Shown: piece by piece, positions 1-8,114 of the stretch
Numbering within the stretch: the stretch's first letter is position 1
How the letters are laid out: every line of letters starts with the position of its first letter
Source: an uncultured Pelagibacteraceae bacterium
Lineage (GTDB): Bacteria > Pseudomonadota > Alphaproteobacteria > Pelagibacterales > Pelagibacteraceae
Direction of reading: 5' to 3'
Assembly (NCBI GenBank): GCA_902631265.1
Contig: CACOXX010000008.1
Coordinates: forward strand, 1 to 40,417
DNA length: 40,417 bases
Notes under the pieces: model-generated
Database searches by the model: none
Seen by the model: the letters and a program-made list of their open reading frames with translations, nothing else
Told to the model about the DNA's origin: nothing
Translations under genes and position numbers: made by a program

Positions 1-1
1 A

Positions 2-496
2 AAAATATCAATTTTAGGCAAAATTTTTAATTCTTTACCAATTATTATATTATTTATCTCAGTTCTTAATGAATTTGATTTTAATTATCTTAACTTTAAA
101 TATTTCTCTTTTAATTTTCCATTTATATTAATTTTTTACTGGAGCTTAAAAGGTGGAGAAAAGCTAGGATATGGCCTCGTTTTTATTGCTGGATTGATAA
201 ATGATGTCGTTGTTGGATTACCTATGGGTATAAGCAGTCTTTCATATCTGCTTATATGTGGTTTTGCGGTATATTTAAGAAATATCACACTGAGGCCAAA
301 CCTTATTAAAGATTGGCTCTTTTTTCTGTTCACTATCTCACTAGTGAATTCAATACTTTATATTGTTCTAATTCTATTCTTTGGAATAGATATGAATTTT
401 TATTTCCTATTTTTTAATATTATTTTTACATTTATGTTTTATTATATTTTTTCATATATTTTTGATTATTATTCAAAATTTAATATTACGAGATAA
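2..496 (+). CDS. mreD: Rod shape-determining protein MreD, 5' end cut by window
   Basis: The frame is open from the first bases of the window to the stop at 494-496, giving 164 residues without a convincing start codon, so the true start probably lies a little upstream. The protein is almost entirely hydrophobic, with about five membrane segments. It contains a G-rich stretch (INDVVVGLPMGISSLSYLL) typical of MreD, an inner-membrane protein of the MreBCD elongation complex that positions peptidoglycan synthesis. MreD is usually about 160-170 residues, so little is missing. The strongest support is context: the PBP2 gene starts 2 bases after the stop and rodA follows, the classic mreBCD-mrdA-rodA order. 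MreD is poorly conserved, so sequence alone would be weak evidence. Confidence 0.8.
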   Translation, partial: KISILGKIFNSLPIIILFISVLNEFDFNYLNFKYFSFNFPFILIFYWSLKGGEKLGYGLVFIAGLINDVVVGLPMGISSLSYLLICGFAVYLRNITLRPNLIKDWLFFLFTISLVNSILYIVLILFFGIDMNFYFLFFNIIFTFMFYYIFSYIFDYYSKFNITR

Positions 497-498
497 TT

Positions 499-2478
499 AT
501 GTTTGGCGGTGGAGGAGATTCAGGATACAAAAAACTTAGCACAGTAAATAGAAGAATGTTCATTATGACTGCTGCTAAACTAGTAATATTTGGTGGAATT
601 ATAACAAGGCTTTTCTCCCTTCAAATAAATGAGAATAAAAAATATTTAACTTTATCTGATAAAAATCGATTAAGAGAGTGGAGATTACCACCTGTCAGAG
701 GAGATTTTGAAGATTTTTTTGGAAATAAAATTGCCAGCAATCTCAAAGTTTATCAATTACATGTAGTACCTGAGCAAGTTGAAGATTTTAGATATTTAAT
801 GATAAGACTTAGAGATATCTTAGATATAGACTCAAAAACTTTTAAAAAAATTCTTAAGAAAAGAAGCCAGCAAAAATCTTGGGAGACGTTGATAATATCG
901 GAGAATTTAAGCTGGGATCAGTTTGCAAAAATTAATTTTTACCTTCATGAACTATCAGGCGCTAAACCTGTTCTTTCAGTTGCAAGAAATTATCCTTATG
1001 ATGAAAAATTTACTCATTTACTTGGATACGTTGCTCAAGCAAGTGAAAAAGATTTAATAGAAAATGAAGTTATTAAAAAAAGTCACGTTCCTGGTCTAAG
1101 AGTTGGTAAAATTGGTTTGGAAAAAACTTATGAAAATCAATTAATTGGCTCAAATGGCATTCAAAGATATGAAGTAAATGCATATGGAAAACGAATTAAC
1201 CAAATCGATTTTGTTGAAGGAAAAAAAGGAACAAATATTAAACTAACAGTCGATACAGAAATACAAGCTCAATGTAACGAACTTCTTAAAGATAAAGCTG
1301 GATCAATATGTGTGATGGATATTTTTACTGGTGAATTAATTGCAATGCATTCTTCCCCATCTTTTGACCCAAATTTATTTTTATATGGAATAAGCCATGA
1401 CAATTGGAATGAAATACTTAACAATCCAAAAAAACCATTAATAAATAGATCTATACAAGGTTTGTATCCTCCTGGATCAACTATTAAGCCGATTGTTGCA
1501 CTCTCTGCACTTGAAAATGACGTGATCTCAACAAAGTTTAAAGTTAACTGCACTGGCAAAACAGAAATGTACGGGCAAACATATCACTGTTGGAAAGATA
1601 CAGGTCATGGAATAGTTAACTTAAGAGATGCTCTTAAAGTGTCCTGTGATACATTTTTTTATGAAATGTCAAGAAGACTTGGGGTGGATAGATTAAATCT
1701 TACAGCAAAAAAATTTGGTTTAGGAGAAAAAGTATTTAATGGGACTTACAACGAGGAAAAAGAAGGATTGATACCATCAACACAATGGAAAAAGAATGCA
1801 CTAGGAAGAGGATGGGTTTTAGGAGAAACTTTAATTACTGGTATAGGCCAAGGATATATGCAGACAACTCCACTTCAACTATGTCTTATGACTGCTCAAC
1901 TTGCAAATGGAGGTTTTAAAATTAAACCAAAAATAATCTACGATAAAAAAAGTGACTCTTATGAAAAAATAAAGGCTGAAATGGAGAAAAATAGAATTGA
2001 TCTATTAAGTGACTTCCAGCAAGATGATGCATTGGTTGACTTTTCTTTAGAGAAGAAAAAACGCGATACCGATCTTTATAAACCTTTGTATAGAAACCAG
2101 GAGAATGTAAAATTTGTTCTTGAAGCTATGTTTGCATCTACAAATGAAGTTAGGGGCACATCCTATTCATCAAGAATAAGCGATAAAAAATACCAATTTG
2201 CAGGAAAAACTGGTACCTCCCAGGTCAAAAAAATTACAGAGATTCAAAGAGAACTTGATCTAGATATCTCTCAAATTCCTTATGAAGAGAGAGATCATGC
2301 TTTATTTGTGGCATTTGGACCATATGTTAATCCACGATATGCTTTAAGTGTTTTTGTGGAACATGGTGGAGCGGGAAGTTCTGCTGCAGCACCTTTAGCA
2401 AAAAAACTATTTAAAACTATTGTTGATAGACATGAAGAAAGAGAAAAAATCAGAGAAAAAAGTTTAATGGAAATATAA
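499..2478 (+). CDS. mrdA: Penicillin-binding protein 2 (peptidoglycan D,D-transpeptidase)
   Basis: This is the class B penicillin-binding protein of the elongasome, which cross-links new peptidoglycan during cylindrical growth as partner of RodA. The 659 residues match the family (about 600-650). A single membrane anchor lies near residues 20-42, followed by the PBP dimerisation domain and a C-terminal transpeptidase domain. All three active-site motifs are visible: S327-TIK330 in PPGSTIKP, S382-C-D in the SxN position, and K570-T-G in AGKTGTSQ. The Asp in the SxN position also occurs in other PBP2 proteins. It begins 2 bases after mreD and its stop is directly followed by the rodA ATG, so the genes are co-transcribed and probably translationally coupled. 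I see nothing broken. Confidence 0.96.
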   Translation: MFGGGGDSGYKKLSTVNRRMFIMTAAKLVIFGGIITRLFSLQINENKKYLTLSDKNRLREWRLPPVRGDFEDFFGNKIASNLKVYQLHVVPEQVEDFRYLMIRLRDILDIDSKTFKKILKKRSQQKSWETLIISENLSWDQFAKINFYLHELSGAKPVLSVARNYPYDEKFTHLLGYVAQASEKDLIENEVIKKSHVPGLRVGKIGLEKTYENQLIGSNGIQRYEVNAYGKRINQIDFVEGKKGTNIKLTVDTEIQAQCNELLKDKAGSICVMDIFTGELIAMHSSPSFDPNLFLYGISHDNWNEILNNPKKPLINRSIQGLYPPGSTIKPIVALSALENDVISTKFKVNCTGKTEMYGQTYHCWKDTGHGIVNLRDALKVSCDTFFYEMSRRLGVDRLNLTAKKFGLGEKVFNGTYNEEKEGLIPSTQWKKNALGRGWVLGETLITGIGQGYMQTTPLQLCLMTAQLANGGFKIKPKIIYDKKSDSYEKIKAEMEKNRIDLLSDFQQDDALVDFSLEKKKRDTDLYKPLYRNQENVKFVLEAMFASTNEVRGTSYSSRISDKKYQFAGKTGTSQVKKITEIQRELDLDISQIPYEERDHALFVAFGPYVNPRYALSVFVEHGGAGSSAAAPLAKKLFKTIVDRHEEREKIREKSLMEI

Positions 2479-3603
2479 ATGTTTAAAGAGACAGCATTAA
2501 GTGGGCAAACAACATTCTTTCAAAAATTAAGATCGATGGATTATATTCTTTTAGTCTGCATTTTAATATTGGGCGTCATAAGTTCTTTAGCAATGTATGC
2601 AACTGACGGAGGTGAACTTTTATACCATACAAAAAGTCATGTTTTAAGATTTATAATTTTCTTTGGAATGATGTTTGTTCTTTCTTTCTTAAATATAAGA
2701 TTTTGGCATGCAACTGGTTATTTATTTTATATTATAGTTTTGGGATTGCTTATATGGGCATCTCTTTACGGAATTACTGCCTCTGGTTCTCAAAGATGGG
2801 TCGATTTGTATTTTATAAATCTTCAACCGTCAGAATTGATGAAAATTGCTATTATAGTTTGTTTTGCAAAATTTTATCACAGAGCCCAGATAAATCAGAT
2901 TAATCACTTTAAAAATTTACTTGTTCCAATGATGATATTGATTTTACCAATATTGTTAGTTGTCAGTCAACCTGACTTAGGTACCTCAATTTTAATTGCA
3001 TTAAGCGGAATTATAGTGCTGTGGCTAGCAGGTATTAACTTAAAATATTTTATATATTCAGGTTTGTTTTTATTAATTTCAATGCCTTTTGTTATTGCAT
3101 TTTTAAAACCTTATCAAAAACTAAGAATTTTAACTTTTTTCAATCCTGATAAAGATCCGTTAGGAGCTGGCTATCAAATTATTCAATCTAAAATAGCAAT
3201 AGGATCTGGTGGTCTTACTGGAAAAGGTTTTTTAAAAGGAACACAAGGTTATCTTGAATTTTTACCTGAGAAACATACAGATTTTATTTTTACATTATTT
3301 TCTGAAGAGCATGGTTTTATTGGATCCTTAGCACTTTTATTTATTTACGGCGTTATTATTTATAGAGTGATAGATATAGGAAAAAACGCTAGAAGTTTTT
3401 TTGGTAAACTATTTTGTTTTGGGTTTGCATCATCAATTTTTGTATTTATCACTGTAAATATGTCTATGGTTTTAGGTTTATTACCAATAGTTGGTTCCCC
3501 TTTACCGATAATGTCTTATGGGGGTTCTTCAATGTTAGCAACGATGATAGGTTTTAGTATTGTGATGAGTACAAAAATTTATCAAAAGCAACTTATTGCA
3601 TAA
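2479..3603 (+). CDS. rodA: Peptidoglycan glycosyltransferase RodA (SEDS family)
   Basis: This polytopic inner-membrane protein of 374 residues and about ten membrane segments belongs to the SEDS family. It polymerises lipid II into glycan strands as partner of PBP2. The diagnostic periplasmic loop ends in FLPEKHTDFIF, with D268 aligning to the catalytic Asp of the family. The C-terminal stretch LPIVGSPLPIMSYGGSS is the RodA/FtsW signature. Immediate coupling to mrdA (0 bases between) identifies it as RodA rather than FtsW. It appears to end the cell-shape operon: the next gene lies 42 bases downstream and encodes an unrelated oxidoreductase. No terminator hairpin is evident in the gap, so read-through is possible. 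Confidence 0.96.
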   Translation: MFKETALSGQTTFFQKLRSMDYILLVCILILGVISSLAMYATDGGELLYHTKSHVLRFIIFFGMMFVLSFLNIRFWHATGYLFYIIVLGLLIWASLYGITASGSQRWVDLYFINLQPSELMKIAIIVCFAKFYHRAQINQINHFKNLLVPMMILILPILLVVSQPDLGTSILIALSGIIVLWLAGINLKYFIYSGLFLLISMPFVIAFLKPYQKLRILTFFNPDKDPLGAGYQIIQSKIAIGSGGLTGKGFLKGTQGYLEFLPEKHTDFIFTLFSEEHGFIGSLALLFIYGVIIYRVIDIGKNARSFFGKLFCFGFASSIFVFITVNMSMVLGLLPIVGSPLPIMSYGGSSMLATMIGFSIVMSTKIYQKQLIA

Positions 3604-3645
3604 TTTGTCGCAATAATTTTTCTTCTTGATATTGTATCTTTAAGA

Positions 3646-4881
3646 ATGAGTAATACTAAAATTGGAATTGTAGGCGCTGGTATTCAAGGTGTATGTAACG
3701 CTTTATTTCTTCAAAAAAAAAACTATGAAGTACATCTTTTTGATAGGGAGGAACCCGGTTCGGCAGCATCTTATGGAAATGCTGGTCATTTTTCACCTTA
3801 CGCTTCTGTACCATTAAATAGACCAGACATACTGACTGATGTTCCCGCAATGCTCATGAGTTCAACAGGACCATTAGCCTTAAAATGGAATTATGTTCCA
3901 AAAATGATTCCATGGTTTTTTAAATTAATTAAAAATTGCACAACAAAAAAAATGATGCATACAGCAAAATATATGCACCAAATTTTGGATCTTGCATTAC
4001 CTGCTTATGATGAGCTATTTGATGAAATTGATCTTGATGGTTTGGTAAAAAAAAATGGCATAATGTATGTTTGGACCAAAAAAAATATAGCTAGTAGAGA
4101 ATTAGAAATCAAAATAAGGGATCAGCTTGGTGTGGAACAACAGTTAGTTGGTCCAAAAGAAATAAGCGATCTTGAGCCGAACTTAAAAAAATTTTACCAT
4201 GGTGGAGTTTTTTATCCCAATGCTAGACACACTATAAACCCAAGAAAAGTATTATTGAAATTATTTGACCTATTTTTAAAAAAAGGCGGTAAATTCAAAA
4301 AAATAAATGTAGAAAATATAATATTCGATGGTGACATACCAATCATAAAAACTATCAATGATAATATAATTTTTGATAAAGTAATTGTTGCATGTGGAGC
4401 ATTTTCAAAAAAACTAACTGATAATTTAAATGAAAAAATTCCTTTAGATACTGAAAGGGGATACCATGTTCATTTTAAAAATTGTGAACATTTGATTTCA
4501 AGACCCGTTGTTTTTGCTAATAGGGGTTTCGGTATGACACCAATGGAACAAGGTTTAAGAGTTGTCGGAACTGTCGAATTCGGAGGATTAGATAATCCAC
4601 TTTCAAAATCAAGAATTAAAAATTTAATAGACAATGCAAAATATATGCTAGATGGATTACCTGAACATGAAGATGAATGGCTAGGTTTTAGGCCAACGCT
4701 ACCAGACTTTTTACCAATTATTGGAAGTTCAAAAAATCATAAAAATGTTTATTATTCATTTGGTCATCATCATTTAGGATGGACATTAGGTGCAATTTCA
4801 GGAAAAATAGTATCAAAAATGATTTCTGGAGAAAAAACCAATTTAGATTTAGAACCTTACAGTTCGGTAAGGTTTAGTTAG
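3646..4881 (+). CDS. FAD-dependent D-amino-acid dehydrogenase-like oxidoreductase (DadA/DAO family)
   Basis: This 411-residue member of the DAO (DadA) superfamily has an N-terminal FAD-binding Rossmann motif (GIVGAGIQG, residues 7-15), followed by FDREEPGSAASYGNAG, which is characteristic of DadA-type D-amino acid dehydrogenases. The C-terminal GFRPTLPDFLPIIGSS and GHHHLGWTLG segments form the rest of the FAD site in this family. Family members pass electrons from amino acid oxidation to the respiratory chain at the inner membrane. The exact substrate cannot be read from sequence; hydroxyproline, proline betaine or other N-modified amino acids are also known for relatives. An EamA permease and an HDAC-like hydrolase follow within 3 bases, suggesting one pathway for an imported or exported amino compound. 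Confidence 0.85.
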   Translation: MSNTKIGIVGAGIQGVCNALFLQKKNYEVHLFDREEPGSAASYGNAGHFSPYASVPLNRPDILTDVPAMLMSSTGPLALKWNYVPKMIPWFFKLIKNCTTKKMMHTAKYMHQILDLALPAYDELFDEIDLDGLVKKNGIMYVWTKKNIASRELEIKIRDQLGVEQQLVGPKEISDLEPNLKKFYHGGVFYPNARHTINPRKVLLKLFDLFLKKGGKFKKINVENIIFDGDIPIIKTINDNIIFDKVIVACGAFSKKLTDNLNEKIPLDTERGYHVHFKNCEHLISRPVVFANRGFGMTPMEQGLRVVGTVEFGGLDNPLSKSRIKNLIDNAKYMLDGLPEHEDEWLGFRPTLPDFLPIIGSSKNHKNVYYSFGHHHLGWTLGAISGKIVSKMISGEKTNLDLEPYSSVRFS

Positions 4882-4883
4882 AC

Positions 4884-5780
4884 TTGATAAGAAAAATTAA
4901 TTTTGCTTATATATTTCTATTTTTAGCAGTTTTATTTTGGTCTGGAAATTTTTTAGTTGGAAAATATGCAAGCTATCATCAAATTCCACCCTTTTCTTTA
5001 AATTTTTATAGGTGGTTGTTTGCCTGGCTTATTTTGATACCATTTACATATAATGAAGTTATTCTTAACAAAAATTATATAAAAAATAATTATAAATTTT
5101 TTATTTTGTTAGGAATAACAAGCGTTACAGTTTTTAATTCCATAGTTTATTATTCACTGAACTTTACGCAAGTTATTAGCGGTGTTCTTATGATTTCGAC
5201 AATTCCAGTAATGATTATGTTCATTTCTACTATATTAAAGATTGAGAAAGCTAACAAATTTCAGTTGATTGGAGTAGCATTATCTTTTTTGGGGGTCATT
5301 ACGATTATTACAAAAGCTAATTTTGATGTTTTAAGAAATCTAAATTTTAATAAAGGTGATTTAACTATGGTGGTTGCAATGCTATCTTGGGCGACATATT
5401 CGGCCTTACTTAAAGTAAAAAAACACAATGTATCTCAACTTTGTTTATTACAAATAATTATTTCTTTTGGTCTACTATTTTTAATTCCAGTATATATTTT
5501 TGAGTTTATTTTAGGTTATCGTGTTGAAATTAACTTACCTTTCACTCTAACACTTGCTTATGTTGTTTTATTCCCAGGCTTATTATCATTCATCTGTTGG
5601 ATAAAAGGAATTTCATTAATTGGTCCAAATAGATCAGGAATCTTTTTACACTTAATGCCAATATTAAGTGCCATAATGGCAATGATTATTTTTGATGAAA
5701 GATTTATGCTTTTTCATGTATTGGGGGCTTTATTCATTTTAGGTGGGATATTAATATCTAATAAGAGAATAAGTAATTAA
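4884..5780 (+). CDS. EamA/DMT-superfamily permease
   Basis: The 298-residue membrane protein has about ten hydrophobic segments arranged as two EamA repeats. Typical marks are the N-terminal LFWSGNFLVGKYAS, the end of the first repeat before KIEKANKFQLIGVALSFLGV, and the second-repeat motif LLSFICWIKGISLIGPNRSG. EamA proteins move amino acids, amines or metabolites, often as exporters, but substrates cannot be predicted. The start is TTG at 4884, two bases after the stop of the DAO gene; no in-frame ATG gives a full first membrane segment. The stop is directly followed by the ATG of the HDAC-like gene, so this is an operon member. It is one of four EamA permeases in this window. Confidence 0.88.
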   Translation: MIRKINFAYIFLFLAVLFWSGNFLVGKYASYHQIPPFSLNFYRWLFAWLILIPFTYNEVILNKNYIKNNYKFFILLGITSVTVFNSIVYYSLNFTQVISGVLMISTIPVMIMFISTILKIEKANKFQLIGVALSFLGVITIITKANFDVLRNLNFNKGDLTMVVAMLSWATYSALLKVKKHNVSQLCLLQIIISFGLLFLIPVYIFEFILGYRVEINLPFTLTLAYVVLFPGLLSFICWIKGISLIGPNRSGIFLHLMPILSAIMAMIIFDERFMLFHVLGALFILGGILISNKRISN

Positions 5781-6674
5781 ATGAACTTACCAATAATAAA
5801 TCACGACGATTATGTTGCAAAAATAAATGACGATAATAATTTTCCTATAAAAAAATTTGGCGAGCTTGCAAAATACTTAATAAGCGAAGGTGTTACTAAA
5901 AAATTTATACAGCCTGAATTTTGTTCTGTTGAAACATTAAGTAAAGCACATTCAGTAGATTATATTAATAAAATTAAAAATAAGAATTTAGATATCAAAT
6001 CTCAAAAAAAAATAGGCTTTCCTTTAAACGATAGCGTAATTAATAGATCATTTAGAGCTACAGGAGGAACAGTCTTAGCAAGTAAATTGGCTTTACAAAA
6101 TCGTTTATCGTGTAACACAGCAGGCGGAAGTCATCATGCAACCCGAGATGAAGGAGCAGGTTATTGTGTTTTCAATGATGTAGCAGTTGCGGCTAATCAT
6201 GTGCTTTCAAAAAAAACTATTAAAAAGGTATTGATAATTGATTTAGATGTTCACCAAGGTAATGGAAATTCTGAAATTTTTAAAAATAATAGATCAGTTT
6301 TTACCTTTAGTATGCACTGTAAATCAAATTATCCAGCCAAAAAATCAAACAGCGATCTAGATGTTGAATTAAAAGATAATACTGAGGACAAGGAATATAT
6401 TGATGTTTTGAAAAAGAATTTACTTGTTTTAAATAAAGAAAACTTTGATTTAATTTTTTATATTGCTGGAGTAGACATTCATTATAATGATAGATTAGGC
6501 AAATTGAAAATCACAGACGAAGGTATAAAATATAGAGAAGAATTAGTAATTTCTAATTTTTTTGATAAAAAAATACCATTATGTGGAGTATTGGGTGGCG
6601 GATATAACAAAGATTTTAAAAAATTAGTTGAGCTTCATGCAATTTTACATAAATCTTGTGTATCAATATTATGA
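5781..6674 (+). CDS. Histone deacetylase-superfamily amidohydrolase (AcuC/acetylpolyamine-type)
   Basis: This 297-residue zinc hydrolase belongs to the arginase/deacetylase fold, which removes acyl groups from amines. The catalytic His pair is H118-H119 (GGSHHAT). Zinc ligands are D156 and H158 in IDLDVHQGNG and D232 in AGVDIHYNDRLG, and LGGGYN closes the site. Bacterial members act on acetylated polyamines, other acylated amines or acetylated proteins such as acetyl-CoA synthetase. The gene starts immediately after the EamA permease, and its TGA overlaps the msrB ATG (ATGA at 6671-6674). Its place behind an amino acid dehydrogenase and a permease favours a small acylated amine as substrate over a protein, but that is inference. 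Confidence 0.88.
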   Translation: MNLPIINHDDYVAKINDDNNFPIKKFGELAKYLISEGVTKKFIQPEFCSVETLSKAHSVDYINKIKNKNLDIKSQKKIGFPLNDSVINRSFRATGGTVLASKLALQNRLSCNTAGGSHHATRDEGAGYCVFNDVAVAANHVLSKKTIKKVLIIDLDVHQGNGNSEIFKNNRSVFTFSMHCKSNYPAKKSNSDLDVELKDNTEDKEYIDVLKKNLLVLNKENFDLIFYIAGVDIHYNDRLGKLKITDEGIKYREELVISNFFDKKIPLCGVLGGGYNKDFKKLVELHAILHKSCVSIL

Positions 6675-7042
6675 AAAAAATTAATTCAAAACTTTCTTCA
6701 GAGCAAAAATTAATTTTATTTGAAGAGGGTACTGAAAGACCAGGTTCAAGTATATTAAATGAAGAAAAAAGAGAAGGGTCTTATCACTGTGTAAATTGTG
6801 ATGTAAAATTATTCGACTCTAGTTCAAAATACGAAAGTGGTTCTGGGTGGCCTTCATTCTATGAGTCTTTGCCCAACGTGTTTGAAACAAAAACTGATCA
6901 TCATATTGGTTACGCAAGAACAGAATATCATTGTAAAAATTGTGGGGGTCATCATGGACATATATTTAATGATGGACCTAAACCAACCGGAAAAAGATTT
7001 TGTAACAATGGTGTCTGTCTAAACTTTAAGCCCAAAAAATGA
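6671..7042 (+). CDS. msrB: Peptide-methionine (R)-S-oxide reductase MsrB
   Basis: MsrB reduces the R form of methionine sulfoxide in proteins. From the ATG at 6671 the protein has 123 residues, the normal size of a stand-alone MsrB. This ATG overlaps the upstream stop as ATGA; a TTG at 6656 would add five unlikely residues. Two structural zinc CxxC pairs are visible (C40/C43 and C88/C91), as are GSGWPSF and HIGY. The catalytic Cys is C111 in KRFCNNG. A further C116 five residues on could serve as resolving Cys, since no Cys is seen in the usual earlier position; this is inference. The downstream membrane-protein gene overlaps by 4 bases. Confidence 0.95.
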   Translation: MKKINSKLSSEQKLILFEEGTERPGSSILNEEKREGSYHCVNCDVKLFDSSSKYESGSGWPSFYESLPNVFETKTDHHIGYARTEYHCKNCGGHHGHIFNDGPKPTGKRFCNNGVCLNFKPKK

Positions 7043-7380
7043 TTATTCAATATACACTTTTTTTATTTGGTTTAATTTGGTCATTCTCAATTATTAAAAC
7101 CCAATCAATTTTTAACAAAAAAGTTGGATTAATATTTAAAATATTTATTTCAAAAATTTCTTGGTTTTCTTTTTTAGCTGCTTGTTACTTTGGATTTAAA
7201 AATTTTACAATCAAACTTACTTTCATTGGTATTATTGCAAGTATATTGTTGGTTCAGTTAAGCTTCTCATTTATAAAAAAAAAACTTACGGAAAAGTTTG
7301 GCGAACAAAAATTGTTAAGATTTAAAACTTTTTTTGAAATATCTTTAATAATTTTGATATTTTATTTTATTTTATTCTAA
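7039..7380 (+). CDS. Small multi-pass membrane protein of unknown function
   Basis: The 113-residue protein has three to four hydrophobic segments (about residues 3-18, 35-53, 60-77 and 96-112) separated by Lys-rich loops. I do not recognise a family. The ATG overlaps the msrB stop by 4 bases, so it is probably translated with msrB. The 3' end overlaps the convergent grxC gene by 9 bases, with no room for a terminator. The positive charges at the ends of the helices suggest an inner-membrane protein. It could be a membrane partner of a redox repair system, but only location supports this. Confidence 0.6.
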   Translation: MIIQYTLFLFGLIWSFSIIKTQSIFNKKVGLIFKIFISKISWFSFLAACYFGFKNFTIKLTFIGIIASILLVQLSFSFIKKKLTEKFGEQKLLRFKTFFEISLIILIFYFILF

Positions 7381-7626
7381 AAGCTCTTTTAGTTTATTTT
7401 CTTTTTCTAAAGCCCTTAACTCAGTGTAACCTCCTACGTGGTGGTCACCAAAAAAAATTTGAGGGATAGTTCTTTGGCCGTTAGATTTTTTGATCATCTC
7501 ATCTCTTATGTTTTCACCAGATGAAATGTCTATTTCACTAAATTTTAATTTATTTCTTTCAAGTAATCTTTTTGCTGCAGCACAAAAATTGCAAGAAGGA
7601 CCTGTATAAATGAGAATATTTTTCAT
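7372..7626 (-). CDS. grxC: Glutaredoxin 3 (Grx)
   Basis: This 84-residue glutaredoxin uses glutathione to reduce disulfides and glutathionylated proteins in the cytoplasm. The active site is C12-N-F-C15 in TGPSCNFCAAAK, in place of the common CPYC, so it keeps the dithiol arrangement but lacks the usual Pro-Tyr. The cis-proline loop RTIPQIFF and the glutathione-binding VGGYTEL follow in the correct order. The gene runs leftward, 3 bases after the TIGR03643 gene, and overlaps the end of the convergent membrane-protein gene by 9 bases. The assignment as GrxC rather than another monothiol Grx rests on length and the second active-site Cys. Confidence 0.92.
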   Translation of the reverse strand: MKNILIYTGPSCNFCAAAKRLLERNKLKFSEIDISSGENIRDEMIKKSNGQRTIPQIFFGDHHVGGYTELRALEKENKLKELLE

Positions 7627-7629
7627 TTC

Positions 7630-7923
7630 TTATATATAGTCATTTTTTTTTATTTTTCTTCTTATTTCTTTTCTAGATAATTCAAATTTTTTTCTATGTT
7701 TGATGCTTTGATTTTTAGCTCTTTTTCTCCAGAGTCTAAAAGAAGAGGGTTTCAGTTTTTTCCTCATTATTTTAATTACATCACTTTCAGAATATCCAGA
7801 TCTTTTTTTTATTTCCTCAAAAGTGATGCGGTCTGCCCAGGCAGCCCACACAACCCAATCTGGACTCATAGAATTTGGCTCAGGATTTTTGACCTTTGTA
7901 ATAGGTCTGAGACCTTTTTTCAT
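7630..7923 (-). CDS. TIGR03643 family protein
   Basis: This small basic protein of 97 residues has the conserved core DWVVWAAWADRITFEEI, then SESDVIKIMR and KLKPSSFRLWRKR. I recognise this as the TIGR03643 (DUF2805) family, found widely in proteobacteria and without an established function. The middle part resembles a helix-turn-helix (residues about 37-55), and the C-terminus is strongly Lys/Arg rich, so nucleic acid binding is plausible but unproven. It is the first gene of a leftward pair with grxC. Its start faces the intergenic inverted repeat at 7990-8036. Confidence 0.82.
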   Translation of the reverse strand: MKKGLRPITKVKNPEPNSMSPDWVVWAAWADRITFEEIKKRSGYSESDVIKIMRKKLKPSSFRLWRKRAKNQSIKHRKKFELSRKEIRRKIKKNDYI

Positions 7924-7976
7924 AATTTATTAATAAATATTAAAAATTTGCTTAATGCAATTTTTATGGAGTGTGA

Positions 7977-7982
7977 TATATT
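7977..7982 (+). promoter_or_regulatory. Candidate -10 box before the intergenic hairpin
   Basis: TATATT at 7977-7982 lies 7 bases before the G that opens the inverted repeat at 7990, the right distance for a transcription start at or next to that G. A poor -35-like TGCAAT sits at about 7956-7961, with a spacer of about 15 bases. In such AT-rich DNA a -10-like hexamer is cheap, so support is weak. Its exact position relative to the hairpin is the reason to record it. Confidence 0.3.
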
Positions 7983-7989
7983 GTATATA

Positions 7990-8036
7990 GATAGTCCTAT
8001 CTAGCCATCTTTAGCTCCCGGTTTTTTAGGACTATC
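7990..8036. other. Intergenic 10-bp perfect inverted repeat; candidate structured RNA or operator
   Basis: The two arms GATAGTCCTA (7990-7999) and TAGGACTATC (8027-8036) are exact reverse complements and enclose a 27-base loop containing the only G+C-rich words in the region (TAGCC, GCTCCCGG). The repeat lies between divergently read genes (TIGR03643 leftward from 7923, proC-like rightward from 8115). A further moderately G+C block follows at about 8046-8057. It is not a plain terminator: the loop is long and no run of T follows the right arm. It could be the 5' end of a small RNA, a leader of the proC-like gene, or a protein-binding site. I could not match it to a known RNA family. Confidence 0.5.
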
Positions 8037-8114
8037 CTTCAAAAAAGCCTCTGAGCGTTATTTTTAGCACCACATCAATATTTTAGTTTTTATGATAATA
8101 ATAATCTTAATATT

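Noticed and set aside
7966..8004. Leader peptide of 12 codons (ATG at 7966) ending within the intergenic hairpin
   Set aside because: No Shine-Dalgarno and no run of regulatory codons. A chance frame is as likely.
7931..8080. SAM-II/SAM-V riboswitch on the minus strand (GCTAAA words with G-rich flanks)
   Set aside because: The GCTAAA words lie inside the hairpin loop or away from a stem, whereas SAM-II/V need them after the 3' arm of P1 to form the pseudoknot. The downstream genes (TIGR03643, grxC) have no Met link.
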